Shown here: positions 8,285 to 17,639 of the stretch, piece after piece
Layout: each line of letters opens with the position of its first letter
How positions within the stretch are numbered: the first letter of the stretch is position 1
From: an uncultured Pedobacter sp.
GTDB lineage: Bacteria; Bacteroidota; Bacteroidia; Sphingobacteriales; Sphingobacteriaceae
DNA: 64,000 nt
Reading direction: 5' to 3'
Assembly: GCF_913776295.1 (NCBI RefSeq)
Contig: NZ_CAJYOJ010000041.1
Location: 1-64,000, forward strand
Position numbers and translations under genes: made by a program
The notes under the pieces: generated by a model
The model's input: the letters and a program-made list of their open reading frames with translations, nothing else
Told to the model about the DNA's origin: nothing
Databases searched by the model: none

Positions 8285-8327
8285 GCGCTAAGCGCGTGGC
8301 GCCAAACAAAATAAACAACATAAATAA

Positions 8328-8876
8328 ATGATTATAGAGAAGTGGCAGAAACTTGCCTCTAAATATTTAGTACGCGAACAGTGGGCCACCTTGCGCGTTG
8401 ACGAAGTAAAACTTCCGGATGGCGTGGTAAAAGATGATTATTATGTTTTAGAGTATCCAAACTGGGTAAATGCTGTTGCATTAACGGAAGAAGGGAAAAT
8501 AATTATGGTGCGCCAGTACCGCCATGCTGCCGATATTGTTTCACTTGAAGTTCCGGGCGGTGTGATTGATGGGGATGAAGCCCCGGAATTTGCCGTTAAA
8601 CGTGAGCTTTTGGAAGAAACCGGCTACAGTTTTAAAACCTGCAAACTTATTGCAGAACTTTATCCCAATCCGGCAACCTCAAACAACAGAACCTTCACTT
8701 ATTTCTTAACAGGTGGTATCAAAACCCATGAACAGCATTTAGATGAACATGAAATTTTAAATGTTGAAGAATATACGGTTAATGAGGTAAAGCAACTGCT
8801 TATGGAAAATAAAATTGCTCAGGCTTTACATGTTGCAGCTTTGTTTTACGGACTCGAAGAACTAGCCAAAGCTTGA
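8328..8876 (+). CDS. NUDIX hydrolase, ADP-ribose pyrophosphatase-like
   Basis: A 182-residue protein with a perfect NUDIX box, Gx5Ex7REUxEExGU, running from G78 and E84 to R92-E93, E96-E97 and G99. The long N-terminal part (residues 1-50, with WATLRVDEV and DYYVLEYPNWV) and the VRQYRHAA strand before the box resemble ADP-ribose/GDP-mannose pyrophosphatases more than MutT. Expected activity is hydrolysis of a nucleoside diphosphate linked to another moiety with Mg2+. The exact substrate cannot be read from the sequence. Confidence 0.88.
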   Translation: MIIEKWQKLASKYLVREQWATLRVDEVKLPDGVVKDDYYVLEYPNWVNAVALTEEGKIIMVRQYRHAADIVSLEVPGGVIDGDEAPEFAVKRELLEETGYSFKTCKLIAELYPNPATSNNRTFTYFLTGGIKTHEQHLDEHEILNVEEYTVNEVKQLLMENKIAQALHVAALFYGLEELAKA

Positions 8877-8923
8877 TAAAATCTGAGATAGGCCCCTTAT
8901 TCCCATCTCAAAAATTACAGGTA

Positions 8924-8962
8924 AAAAAAGCAGCCAGATTTTAAACATCTGGCTGCTTTTTT
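8924..8962. terminator. Bidirectional terminator between NUDIX gene and dnaA
   Basis: Perfect 16-bp stem (8924-8939 with 8947-8962, core GCAGCCAGAT/ATCTGGCTGC) and a 7-base loop, with A6 on one side and T6 on the other. It can stop transcription from both convergent genes. Confidence 0.93.
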
Positions 8963-8985
8963 ATGAAGCAATAAGCCTGTAACGG

Positions 8986-10416
8986 CTAGCTCATTTTTAA
9001 TTTCTTTTGGATATCGTGTACGTAAGCTTTAAACTTCTTATCCGTATCGATTAAGTCTTCTACCGTTTGGCAAGCATAAATTACGGTACTGTGATCGCGG
9101 CCGCCGAAGAAAGCACCGATTGTTTTTAGTGATGATTTAGTATGACTCTTTGAAAGGTACATCGAAATCTGACGGGCCTGAACAATTTCGCGTTTACGTG
9201 TTTGCGATTTCACCATATCAACAGGAACTTCAAAATATTCACAAACCAATTTCTGGATATATTCCATCGAAATTTCTTTTGAGGTATTTTTGATAAAGTT
9301 CTTCAACATTTGCTTCGCCAGGGCTAAATCGATTTCCTTTTTATTCAAAGTGGCCTGTGCTAAAAGTGATACCATAGCACCTTCCAGCTCACGCACATTA
9401 TTATCAATGTTATGTGCTACATATTCTACCACCTCACCTGGTAACTCAATACCATCTGCATACATCTTTTTCCTTAAAATAGCGATGCGTGTTTCCAAAT
9501 CAGGCACCTGTAAATCTGCAGACAAACCCCATTTAAAGCGACTCAATAAACGCTCTTCCAAGCCAGCTAAATCTTTTGGTGCTTTATCAGATGTTAAAAT
9601 TACCTGTTTGCCCGATTGATGCAAGTGATTAAAAATGTGGAAGAAAATATCCTGTGTTTTTTCTTTGCCCGCGAAGTTGTGTACATCATCCATGATGATG
9701 ACATCCATTGCCTGGTAAAAGTTAACGAAATCGTTGATGGTGTTGTTTTTTAAGGAATCTACAAACTGCTGACAGAATTTCTCACAACTTACGTAGATTA
9801 CCAATTTATCTGGCATGCTGCGTTTAATCTCATTACCGATTGCCTGCGCCAGGTGTGTTTTACCCAAACCAACTCCACCGTAAATCATTAAAGGATTAAA
9901 AGATGTTCCCCCTGGTTTAGCCGCTACAGCGTAACCTGCAGAACGTGCAAGGCGGTTGCAATCTCCCTCGATATAATTTTCGAAAGTGTAGTTAGCGTTT
10001 AATTGTGGATCAACATTTAATTTTTTTAATCCAGGGATAATAAATGGATTTTTAATATCCTTATTGATGGAAACCGGAATCGGCATCGATTGTACCTTTG
10101 CCTCCGCTCCGTTTCCATTTGAGGGCATATTGGTAGTATAAGGATTACCGCTGTTTGATGATTTATCTACAACGATGTTATATTCCAACCTGCCATCCTC
10201 TCCAAGTTGTTTTTTTACAGTCTTGCGCAGCAAGCCCACATAATGTTCTTCAAGCCATTCGTAAAAGAACAAACTTGGCACCTGTATGGTTAAAACCTTG
10301 CCTTCCAATTTAAGAGCCGTTATTGGCTCGAACCAAGTTTTAAAACTTTGGCCCGGAATATTATCCTTAATAATTTGAAGACAGTTCTTCCATACTTCTG
10401 TACAAGTTTTTTCCAT
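8986..10416 (-). CDS. dnaA: Chromosomal replication initiator DnaA
   Basis: A 476-residue DnaA with all domains: domain I (residues 1 to about 85, WxxCLxxIKDNIPGQSFKTWF), a linker, the AAA+ domain with Walker A GGVGLGKTH (G180-H188) and Walker B IIMDDVHNF (D243-D244), and domain IV at the C-terminus with the DnaA signature (RQISMYLSK, GGRDHSTVIYA). It binds DnaA boxes and opens the origin. The 540 bases upstream hold one perfect and two near-perfect DnaA boxes, consistent with autoregulation or a neighbouring origin. Confidence 0.98.
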   Translation of the reverse strand: MEKTCTEVWKNCLQIIKDNIPGQSFKTWFEPITALKLEGKVLTIQVPSLFFYEWLEEHYVGLLRKTVKKQLGEDGRLEYNIVVDKSSNSGNPYTTNMPSNGNGAEAKVQSMPIPVSINKDIKNPFIIPGLKKLNVDPQLNANYTFENYIEGDCNRLARSAGYAVAAKPGGTSFNPLMIYGGVGLGKTHLAQAIGNEIKRSMPDKLVIYVSCEKFCQQFVDSLKNNTINDFVNFYQAMDVIIMDDVHNFAGKEKTQDIFFHIFNHLHQSGKQVILTSDKAPKDLAGLEERLLSRFKWGLSADLQVPDLETRIAILRKKMYADGIELPGEVVEYVAHNIDNNVRELEGAMVSLLAQATLNKKEIDLALAKQMLKNFIKNTSKEISMEYIQKLVCEYFEVPVDMVKSQTRKREIVQARQISMYLSKSHTKSSLKTIGAFFGGRDHSTVIYACQTVEDLIDTDKKFKAYVHDIQKKLKMS

Positions 10417-10955
10417 TGCGATTTCTATAATTTATTGGTTTACAGTACCTATTCGAATTAAAGGGATGGTCCGTTTAGGGACTACGAATATTGAGAAAAT
10501 TATCAACATTTTAAACAAAAATTTCAAATAAATCGTAACCTACTGATAAGGAATAGCCTAGCCTACTTAACCTCAATTTTTTATGTTGATAACTATTTAT
10601 TAACACCGGTTATCCACATTAAATGCGATCTATGATCAATATCTGTTCATCATTTCGAATCGCTGCTGGAAAAGCAAAATCTGCGCCATTTTAGATTCGG
10701 CTTAACCGTTTTAGCACTCTTAAATATCAAATAAACTGGAAATCAAAGCCATAACTTTCATAAATTGATTTTACTTTAAAAAAACCGTTTGAAATATTTT
10801 ATTGGAATAGATTATTGTATGATTTTTTTGACAGTTTAGGGTAAGATTTTGAAATAAGCAACAAGATTGCGGATCCTTTACCGGCTACTCATAAAAGCCG
10901 AACGCCTGTCGGGTTCCACCGGTAATAAAATACAGGAACAAGCGGTTACGGTTAA
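10417..10955. other. DnaA-box region upstream of dnaA: possible oriC or dnaA regulatory region
   Basis: No gene is visible in these 540 bases. A perfect DnaA box TTATCCACA lies at 10610-10618. Variants TTATCAACA occur at 10500-10508 on the plus strand and at 10584-10592 on the minus strand. A clearly AT-rich stretch follows (about 10690-10860, with several A or T runs) that could serve as an unwinding element. The pattern fits an origin, but three boxes could also just autoregulate dnaA; strand composition skew would decide. Confidence 0.5.
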
Positions 10956-12503
10956 TTAGTAAACACCAAAAACATCTCTGAATACATTTGCAATTTCGCC
11001 AAGTGTAGCATATTTTTCAACGGCATCTATAATCAAAGGCATCAGGTTGGTATTGCCTTTGGCTGCTTCACGTAATTGCTTTAGCGACTGTTCAACCGCA
11101 ACCTGATCGCGGGTTGATTTTAAATGATCCAGCTTTTCAGCTTGCAGCTTACGGATCGAATCATCTATATTAAATACCTCGGTTAGCCCCTCCTCTTTTT
11201 GTGTAAATTTATTTACCCCTACCGAAATTCTTTCGCCGTTTTCGATTTCTTTTTGATATTGATAAGCGGCGCCGGCAATTTCATTTTGCATATAGTCGCT
11301 TTCAATGGCATTAACTGATCCCCCCATAGCGTCTATCCGATCGATATAAGCCCAGGCTGCAGCCTCTACATCATCGGTTAAGCTTTCTACAAAGAACGAT
11401 CCCGCCAATGGATCTACCGTATCGGTAACTCCGCTTTCAAAGGCAATAATCTGCTGGGTACGTAGCGCAATTTTAGCTGCCGATTCTGTTGGAAGCGAAA
11501 GTGCTTCGTCGTAGCCGTTGGTATGTAAGGACTGGGTTCCGCCTAAAATTGCAGCCATAGCCTGGTTACTTACCCTGATCACATTGTTTAAGGGTTGTTG
11601 CGCAGTTAATGTCGAACCTCCGGTTTGGGTATGAAACCTCAACATTTGCGCCTTTTCATCCGTAGCACCTAAATCCCTGGTAATTTTCGCCCACATCCGC
11701 CTTGCAGCCCTAAACTTGGCTATTTCTTCAAAGAAATTGTTATGGCAATTGAAGAAGAATGACAAACGTTTTGCAAAAACATTAATATCCAAACCTTTAT
11801 CTAAGGCCGCTTTTAGATAAGTTTTGCCATTAGCCAACGTAAAAGCCAGTTCTTGTACCGCGGTAGATCCGGCTTCACGAATATGGTAACCAGAAATGGA
11901 AATAGTATTCCATTTCGGTAATTCTTTACTGCAAAACTCAAAAATATCCGTAATTAAACGCATTGATGGCTTGGGTGGATAGATATATGTACCTCTTGCG
12001 GCATACTCTTTTAGAATATCATTCTGTATCGTACCCGAAATCTGTTTTAAATCTGCACCTTGTTTTTTGGCCAGCGCAATATACATGGCCAATAAAATCG
12101 AAGCCGTTGCATTGATCGTCATCGAGGTTGTAATGTCTTTCAATCCGATACCATCAAATAGAATTTCGATATCCTTTAGCGAATCGATAGCTACACCAAC
12201 TTTACCTACTTCTCCATCAGCCATTTCATGATCAGAGTCGTAACCAATTTGAGTCGGAAGATCAAAAGCAACAGACAAACCAGTTGTGCCCTGAGCCAAT
12301 AAATAATGATAACGTTTGTTTGATTCTTCAGCTGTCGAAAAACCGGCATACTGCCGCATCGTCCACAAGCGTCCACGGTACATATCCTTCTGAATTCCCC
12401 TGGTAAAAGGAAATTCTCCGGGCCGTTCTTCCATCGGCTTAGCTTCGGTATACAATGCTTTGATTTCGATACCAGATGTGGTGGTGTGCTTTTTTTCACT
12501 CAT
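10956..12503 (-). CDS. Methylmalonyl-CoA mutase, catalytic subunit lacking the B12 domain
   Basis: A 515-residue acyl-CoA mutase catalytic (TIM-barrel) chain. Conserved segments are [47 protein letters not shown] and [16 protein letters not shown]. Tyr52 in RQYAGFS corresponds to the tyrosine that marks methylmalonyl-CoA mutase rather than isobutyryl-CoA mutase (Phe there). The protein ends after the barrel, so the roughly 130-residue cobalamin-binding domain must come from a separate subunit, not seen in this window. Predicted reaction: interconversion of succinyl-CoA and (R)-methylmalonyl-CoA. Confidence 0.85.
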   Translation of the reverse strand: MSEKKHTTTSGIEIKALYTEAKPMEERPGEFPFTRGIQKDMYRGRLWTMRQYAGFSTAEESNKRYHYLLAQGTTGLSVAFDLPTQIGYDSDHEMADGEVGKVGVAIDSLKDIEILFDGIGLKDITTSMTINATASILLAMYIALAKKQGADLKQISGTIQNDILKEYAARGTYIYPPKPSMRLITDIFEFCSKELPKWNTISISGYHIREAGSTAVQELAFTLANGKTYLKAALDKGLDINVFAKRLSFFFNCHNNFFEEIAKFRAARRMWAKITRDLGATDEKAQMLRFHTQTGGSTLTAQQPLNNVIRVSNQAMAAILGGTQSLHTNGYDEALSLPTESAAKIALRTQQIIAFESGVTDTVDPLAGSFFVESLTDDVEAAAWAYIDRIDAMGGSVNAIESDYMQNEIAGAAYQYQKEIENGERISVGVNKFTQKEEGLTEVFNIDDSIRKLQAEKLDHLKSTRDQVAVEQSLKQLREAAKGNTNLMPLIIDAVEKYATLGEIANVFRDVFGVY

Positions 12504-12574
12504 TTGGTTAGTTTATTAATTCAGTGGTTCATTAGGCATTTATTGGTTCATAGCCAATAGTTGATAGTTCATAG

Positions 12575-12725
12575 CTTATTTAGTTAATTGCTGAAACTGG
12601 TTAATCGGTTACCTTAGTATTGAGGTTAATCGTTTAAACCGGTTAATTGGTTAACTGTAGAATTACCTATGATCGGACTTTGGTTAACCAATTTAACAAT
12701 TAACCAGTTACCCCCTATTAATACA
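12575..12725. repeat. GGTTAA-rich intergenic repeat cluster
   Basis: Many copies of GGTTAAT, GGTTAAC and their complements, including a GGTTAATCGTTTAAACCGG stretch on one side and TTAACAATTAACCAG in the opposite sense on the other. The same family recurs at 41641-41664 and 42205-42227. No protein-coding potential is seen. Confidence 0.7.
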
Positions 12726-12732
12726 GTTAACC

Positions 12733-13263
12733 CTAAAAAAGCCTGTGAATGTCTTTCTTAATTAATTCAATTGTTAAATCATATGGATTTTCCTCTATAC
12801 CGGCCATATGCTGCAAAATGGCTTTGCTGAGTTCAATTCCATTTGCATCAGCTGCTAAACCTTGTACTGCGTTGTTTACCATGGCAATGGTATCTTCTTT
12901 TAACTTTCGCACTACTCCCCATGTTACACTATCTATGTACAACTGTTGGGTAATGTTATGCTGATATTCCGAACGGACCTCATTTAAAATAGCAGCTTGT
13001 AAAGTATTGATGGCAATCCCTTGCTGGTGCAGGCGAACCAACAAATTGGCGGGGTTAATGCGGTCAACAAATATCATTAAACGCTCATGAGCCTGTAAGC
13101 GAAGGGGTAAAATATGCGCCCGGCTTTCTTTATTAAGCTCGATGGTTTTTAAGTTAAAGAAACGTTGGATATCGTTCCTTAAAATATAATAAACGGCCAT
13201 CAACGCCATGAAAACTCCTGCAAATAAGATTATTACATCAACTAAAATCTGTGTTGTATTCAT
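12733..13263 (-). CDS. Membrane-anchored conserved protein of unknown function
   Basis: 176 residues. A single transmembrane helix at about residues 7-27 (VDVIILFAGVFMALMAVYYIL) is followed by a basic stretch and a soluble, mainly helical domain (ILPLRLQAHERLMIFVDRINPANLL, then YIDSVTWGVVRKLKEDTIAMVNNA). I do not recognise a characterised family; it looks like a Bacteroidota-type conserved protein. It is divergent from the Fe-S carrier gene (92 bases between starts), but nothing links the two functionally. Confidence 0.8.
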   Translation of the reverse strand: MNTTQILVDVIILFAGVFMALMAVYYILRNDIQRFFNLKTIELNKESRAHILPLRLQAHERLMIFVDRINPANLLVRLHQQGIAINTLQAAILNEVRSEYQHNITQQLYIDSVTWGVVRKLKEDTIAMVNNAVQGLAADANGIELSKAILQHMAGIEENPYDLTIELIKKDIHRLF

Positions 13264-13325
13264 AAGTATTGTTTAAGTACAGTAATATTAACTGAACGTT
13301 AAAAGCAAAAATGTACATTATTATT

Positions 13326-13333
13326 TATATTTG
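13326..13333 (+). promoter_or_regulatory. -7 element for the IscA/SufA-type gene
   Basis: TATATTTG matches TAnnTTTG. The ATG follows 22 bases later. No clear -33 TTG is present at the usual distance. Confidence 0.5.
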
Positions 13334-13355
13334 TAACAGATAAAATTTAAATAAC

Positions 13356-13709
13356 ATGAGCACAACAGTTGATACAGCATTTGCACCAGTTAGTTTTTCT
13401 GAAGGGGCAGCCAAAGAGTTATATAAATTAAAAGATCAGCAGGAAATTGGCGATGATTATGGATTGCGCGTTGGCGTAGAAGGTGGTGGCTGTGCCGGCA
13501 TGAATTACGTTTTAGGTTTTGATCAGAAAAAAGATGGCGATCAGGAATTTTTGATCGATGGCATTAAAGTTTTCATGAACAAAGCACACCAGATGTACTT
13601 AATGGGTATGATGATCGATTGGCAGGACGGCCTAAATTCGCGTGGCTTTACCTTCATTAACCCTAATGCAACCAGTACGTGCGGCTGCGGTACGAGTTTC
13701 TCTGCGTAA
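13356..13709 (+). CDS. A-type iron-sulfur cluster carrier (IscA/SufA/ErpA family)
   Basis: A 117-residue HesB/IscA-family protein with the three conserved cysteines: C46 in GGGCAGMNY and the C-terminal CGC pair C109/C111 in STCGCG. These bind an iron or Fe-S cluster for transfer to apoproteins. Length is standard for the family. No other suf or isc gene is adjacent, so I assign no specific symbol. Confidence 0.92.
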   Translation: MSTTVDTAFAPVSFSEGAAKELYKLKDQQEIGDDYGLRVGVEGGGCAGMNYVLGFDQKKDGDQEFLIDGIKVFMNKAHQMYLMGMMIDWQDGLNSRGFTFINPNATSTCGCGTSFSA

Positions 13710-13736
13710 ATAAAATATTATTGTAACATATCGTGC

Positions 13737-13769
13737 AGTCCCCTTGTCTAAACATCGGGACTTTTTTTA
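13737..13769 (+). terminator. Terminator of the Fe-S carrier gene
   Basis: Stem AGTCCC (13737-13742) with GGGACT (13757-13762) and a following run of T. Confidence 0.75.
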
Positions 13770-13866
13770 TTTTTACACATAAAGGCTTAAGGCAAAAGGT
13801 ATAGGGTAGAAGGTTAATCCCATCTTCATACTTGATACTCAATACTTGAATTGGCACTTACAATAA

Positions 13867-15096
13867 ATGAATTACAGAGAAAACATCCGACTGGCATTAG
13901 AATCCATTAAAGCGAACCGCTTGCGTACTATGCTTACCGCCTTAATTATTGCCATTGGTTTAATGGCTTTGGTGGGGATTTTAACCACGCTGGATGCTGT
14001 AAAGAAAAGCATGACAGATGCTTTCAGTAGTATGGGGGCCAACTCATTTACCATCCGGAACCGTGGTACGGGGATCAGGATTGGAAACGGGAAAAGGCCT
14101 AAACCTTTTAAAGCCATCCGTTACGAAGATGCTGTTAAGTTTAAAGATAGCCTGAACACCCCTGCTACTGTTGCAGTAAGTGTTTTTGCCAGTGGTGGTT
14201 CTACTATAAAATACGGCAGTTTAAAAACCAATCCCAATATTAACGTTCAGGGAATTGATGAAAATGGTTTAGCCGCTCAGGGTTTAAACCTCTCACAGGG
14301 AAGAAATTTTAGCATTTCTGAAATACAGCTGGGGAGTAATGTTTGTATTGTTGGTGGCGAAGTTGTGGAAAAACTGTTCAAAGATTCAGATCCTCTGGAT
14401 AAGCTCATCAATGTGGGCAATAACCGGTTTAAAATTGTTGGGATACTGGAGAAAAAAGGATCTAGTATGGGCTTCAGTGGAGACAGGGCCGTTTATGTAC
14501 CGCTGTTAAAAGCAAAGCAGATTAATGCCAACGCCAATCCATCGTATACCATTACCGTAATGGTACCCAATAATGATATGCAGGAAAACATTATTGGCGA
14601 ATCTACTGCCCTATTCAGAAATATCCGCAAAGTAAAGGTTAACGAATCCAATAATTTCGAGATAACCAAAAGCGATGCCATAGCGCAAACACTGTTTGAA
14701 AACCTGGCCTTTGTGGCTATTGGCGGCGTGGCAATCGGTATTATCACTTTAATTGGAGCCTCCATAGGTTTAATGAATATCATGCTGGTTTCGGTTACCG
14801 AACGTACCCGCGAAATTGGTATCCGTAAAGCTATTGGTGCCAATCCCAAAGTAATTCGTCGCCAGTTTTTAATTGAGGCTGTCGTAATTTGTTTAATGGG
14901 TGGTATATTCGGTATTTTCCTTGGAATCGTTTTAGGAAACCTGATTTCGCTGGCTATGGGCGGTTCATTCTTAATTCCATGGTTGTTTATTTTTGGCGGC
15001 TTTGTACTGTGCGTATTTGTAGGTATACTGTCTGGTTATTATCCTGCAAAAAAAGCTTCCAGATTGGATCCTGTAGAAGCATTAAGGTATGAATAA
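13867..15096 (+). CDS. MacB/FtsX-type ABC transporter permease
   Basis: A 409-residue permease with the MacB topology: one N-terminal transmembrane helix (about 21-43, [20 protein letters not shown]), a large extracytoplasmic MacB_PCD domain (about 45-275) and three C-terminal helices carrying the FtsX domain. The family motif [13 protein letters not shown] and the closing [18 protein letters not shown] are present. Such permeases need an ATPase subunit, not encoded next to it. Substrate unknown; peptides, lipoproteins or other envelope molecules are typical. Confidence 0.88.
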   Translation: MNYRENIRLALESIKANRLRTMLTALIIAIGLMALVGILTTLDAVKKSMTDAFSSMGANSFTIRNRGTGIRIGNGKRPKPFKAIRYEDAVKFKDSLNTPATVAVSVFASGGSTIKYGSLKTNPNINVQGIDENGLAAQGLNLSQGRNFSISEIQLGSNVCIVGGEVVEKLFKDSDPLDKLINVGNNRFKIVGILEKKGSSMGFSGDRAVYVPLLKAKQINANANPSYTITVMVPNNDMQENIIGESTALFRNIRKVKVNESNNFEITKSDAIAQTLFENLAFVAIGGVAIGIITLIGASIGLMNIMLVSVTERTREIGIRKAIGANPKVIRRQFLIEAVVICLMGGIFGIFLGIVLGNLISLAMGGSFLIPWLFIFGGFVLCVFVGILSGYYPAKKASRLDPVEALRYE

Positions 15097-15211
15097 TCTG
15101 ATCAGTAACTTACCTGTTCAAATTTAAAAGGCAATAGTTCTTTGTTGATGGTTGGCTATTTATGACTTAGCTAAGGACAAATAAAAATGTATAAGTGGTC
15201 ATAAAAAGTTT

Positions 15212-15267
15212 ATCCTGCTACAGTTTCGTGAAACAGTTTCAGGATGACGAAACCACGTTAGCAGGAT
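15212..15267. terminator. Inverted repeat between convergent genes
   Basis: ATCCTGCTA (15212-15220) pairs with TAGCAGGAT (15259-15267). Inside lies the small palindrome GTTTCGTGAAAC. It is between the 3' ends of two convergent genes and may end both transcripts, though no long T run follows. Confidence 0.45.
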
Positions 15268-15299
15268 GAAAAGCAAATATATGAATGCCAAATAAAACC

Positions 15300-16043
15300 T
15301 TAAAGCAAAGTGTTATTCAACTGATGTTGTGTAAGCAGCTGTTGCATTGAGGGAGTGCTGAGGCTGTTTTCGAGTGCTACTGCATGTTTTAAATGATGCA
15401 TATCGCTACCCAAAAAATCGATCAGATGTTTATCGACCATGCTTTCTGCGGCTTTTTTCGCTCCCGTTCCGTAATAACCTGTTAGTGCAATAGCATTTAA
15501 CTGGAACAGACAGCCTGTTTCTCTGATCTGATGATAGTTTTCGAAATTATAATGATAGTACGAATATCTTTCGGGATGAGCCAAAACGGGTTTGTAACCG
15601 GCATCTTGCATTATTTTTATAAAATCAATAAGGTTTTGAGGCGGATTGATGTAAGAGAGTTCGAACAAAAGGTAGTGTTCTCCAAAGGTTAGCACCTCTT
15701 TCTGCCTCACTTTTTTTTCCAACGTTTCATCCAGGTAATATTCAGCGGCAGCCTCAACAACTAAACCAATACCATGTTCTTCCAAACCTTTTCTCAACAA
15801 ATCCAATCCGCGGTTAATGGTAGCTGGTGTATTACGGAAATAATCGGCCATGATATGCGGCGTGGCAATCAATTTCTGATAACCTAAGGCTTTAAACTTT
15901 TTAGCGAGCAGCAATGCATCTTTAAGATCTTTTGCACCATCATCAATCCCAGGGATAATATGGGAATGCATGTCGGTCTTAATACCGGAAAAATTCAATT
16001 CGGGCACTATTTTTTTTTTCTTTTTAAATAATCCGAACATCAT
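15300..16043 (-). CDS. CpsB/YwqE-type PHP phosphatase (tyrosine-protein phosphatase family)
   Basis: A 247-residue PHP-domain protein. The metal-binding motifs are evident: TDMHSHIIPGIDDGA near residues 24-38, ATPHIMADYFRNT, LAHPERYSYYH and the C-terminal LGSDMHH. This is the layout of Gram-positive CpsB/YwqE protein-tyrosine phosphatases, which use metal ions and dephosphorylate the kinases that control capsule export. It is the last gene of an operon making UDP-glucuronate, UDP-xylose and UDP-galactose, consistent with a role in surface polysaccharide production. No tyrosine kinase is visible nearby. Confidence 0.85.
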   Translation of the reverse strand: MMFGLFKKKKKIVPELNFSGIKTDMHSHIIPGIDDGAKDLKDALLLAKKFKALGYQKLIATPHIMADYFRNTPATINRGLDLLRKGLEEHGIGLVVEAAAEYYLDETLEKKVRQKEVLTFGEHYLLFELSYINPPQNLIDFIKIMQDAGYKPVLAHPERYSYYHYNFENYHQIRETGCLFQLNAIALTGYYGTGAKKAAESMVDKHLIDFLGSDMHHLKHAVALENSLSTPSMQQLLTQHQLNNTLL

Positions 16044-16057
16044 GATAGGTTATGGCC

Positions 16058-16615
16058 TTAACTAATCTCTGGTGGCAAATTTTCGGCTTCTGCTGCACCA
16101 GCCAATTTCGAGGAATATATTTTGTCAAGCAGCTGATTCACGCTTCCACTTAAATCAAACTGCAGATCTTCGTGAAGTTTTTTAAATTTATTGATGGTTA
16201 CCGTGACCGTTTTAATGTAATAAACACTAAAAAGCATCATAAAATCACGGTAACCAAAAATTGATTTTTTATAATCTAAGGGGATGATATTCAGAATATA
16301 CAGCTTTAGTTCCACTTCTCCAACGGGATCTTTGGTTACTTTGTAAAAATGATTCACAGAAGTAATCATCTTCCTTACCTTTACCAAAGCTTCTTTGGCA
16401 TTTAGCTGTTTGAGAAGTGAAATCTGCTCAGCTACATCAGCTTTAATCCTTTCTTTCCGATCTTCCAGATCGGTTTCATCCTCTAACAATTTATAATGAA
16501 GGTGTTCAGTAAGCACTTTATCTTTTGCTACCAAACGCAATAACAGCTTGTCTTTTTCTTTAACAGGCAGTCCGGTAATGGCAGTTTTTAAGTCTTTGTG
16601 CTCTGATAACTTCAT
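16058..16615 (-). CDS. Conserved helical protein of unknown function
   Basis: 185 residues, no signal peptide or membrane segment, rich in Lys, Leu and Glu and strongly helical (LPVKEKDKLLLRLVAKDKVL, KADVAEQISLLKQL). I recognise no characterised domain. Its ATG directly abuts the galE stop codon and its stop is 14 bases before the start of the phosphatase gene, so it is part of the nucleotide-sugar operon. Confidence 0.8.
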   Translation of the reverse strand: MKLSEHKDLKTAITGLPVKEKDKLLLRLVAKDKVLTEHLHYKLLEDETDLEDRKERIKADVAEQISLLKQLNAKEALVKVRKMITSVNHFYKVTKDPVGEVELKLYILNIIPLDYKKSIFGYRDFMMLFSVYYIKTVTVTINKFKKLHEDLQFDLSGSVNQLLDKIYSSKLAGAAEAENLPPEIS

Positions 16616-17638
16616 TTAAAAAGGATTAGCCTTAATATATTTTTCCCATTCCCAAGCCGAGCGCATCATTTCATTGATATCAAGTTCGGCCTTCCAACCC
16701 AGTTCGTTATTCGATTTTTGTACATCGCCGTATACCTTCACTACATCTCCAGCTCTTCTAGGTCCTATTTTATAGTCCAATTTTTCGCCGTTTACCTTTT
16801 CAAAAGCCGCAATAATCTCTAAAACCGACGATCCTTTACCTGTACCGATATTGAAAACATCATAATTGCCGTTCGGGTTTCCATCTTCTAATTTTTTTAT
16901 GGCCGCAACGTGCGCTTTTGCAAGATCAACCACGTGGATATAATCGCGGATAGCTGAACCATCCGGCGTATCATAATCATTGCCATAAACTGTAATTGGA
17001 CCACGTTTGCCAATAGCCGATTGGGTAATGAAAGGAACCAGGTTTGCGGGCACGCCATTTGGCAATTCGCCGATTAAAGCAGTTTCATGCGCACCAACCG
17101 GATTAAAATAACGTAACGCGATTACATTTAAATCAGGAGTTACCGCAGCAGTTTCTGCCAAAATTTCTTCAGCAATCTGTTTGGTATTTCCGTAAGGAGA
17201 TTCTGCTTTCTGCACAGGTGCGGCTTCGGTTACGGGCAAAGTTTCGGGCTGGCCATAAACCGTACATGATGAAGAAAACACAAAATTAATTTTCCTGTTA
17301 AATGAGGTAAGTAGGTTAATCAATCCGTAAAAGTTGTTTTTATAATATTTTAACGGTTGCTCTACTGATTCTCCTACCGCTTTAGAAGCTGCAAAATGAA
17401 TAATTCCATCAATATCGGTATTATTATCTGCAAATTCCTGCACCGCTTTTTCATCCCGGAGATCAATTTCATGAAAATCGAACCATTTGCCGGTAATGGC
17501 ATGCAGCTGGGTTAAAATTTTGATATTCGAGTTGGAAAGGTTATCAATGATGATAACTTCATACCCTGCGTTGTGTAATTCTACTGCGGTGTGCGAACCA
17601 ATGTATCCTGTTCCGCCGGTTACTAATATTTTTGCCAT
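16616..17638 (-). CDS. galE: UDP-glucose 4-epimerase
   Basis: 340 residues from the ATG at 17638 (MAKILVTGGTGYIGSH); an earlier ATG at 17674 would overlap the upstream gene by 35 bases and add a non-homologous leader. It is an extended SDR: NAD motif GGTGYIGSH at residues 8-16, the catalytic SSCTVYG serine region, the SPYGNTK YxxxK pair, and C-terminal segments GPRRAGDV and LGWKAE that are classical for GalE. It interconverts UDP-glucose and UDP-galactose. It is one base from the preceding gene's stop codon. Confidence 0.95.
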   Translation of the reverse strand: MAKILVTGGTGYIGSHTAVELHNAGYEVIIIDNLSNSNIKILTQLHAITGKWFDFHEIDLRDEKAVQEFADNNTDIDGIIHFAASKAVGESVEQPLKYYKNNFYGLINLLTSFNRKINFVFSSSCTVYGQPETLPVTEAAPVQKAESPYGNTKQIAEEILAETAAVTPDLNVIALRYFNPVGAHETALIGELPNGVPANLVPFITQSAIGKRGPITVYGNDYDTPDGSAIRDYIHVVDLAKAHVAAIKKLEDGNPNGNYDVFNIGTGKGSSVLEIIAAFEKVNGEKLDYKIGPRRAGDVVKVYGDVQKSNNELGWKAELDINEMMRSAWEWEKYIKANPF

Positions 17639-17639
17639 T

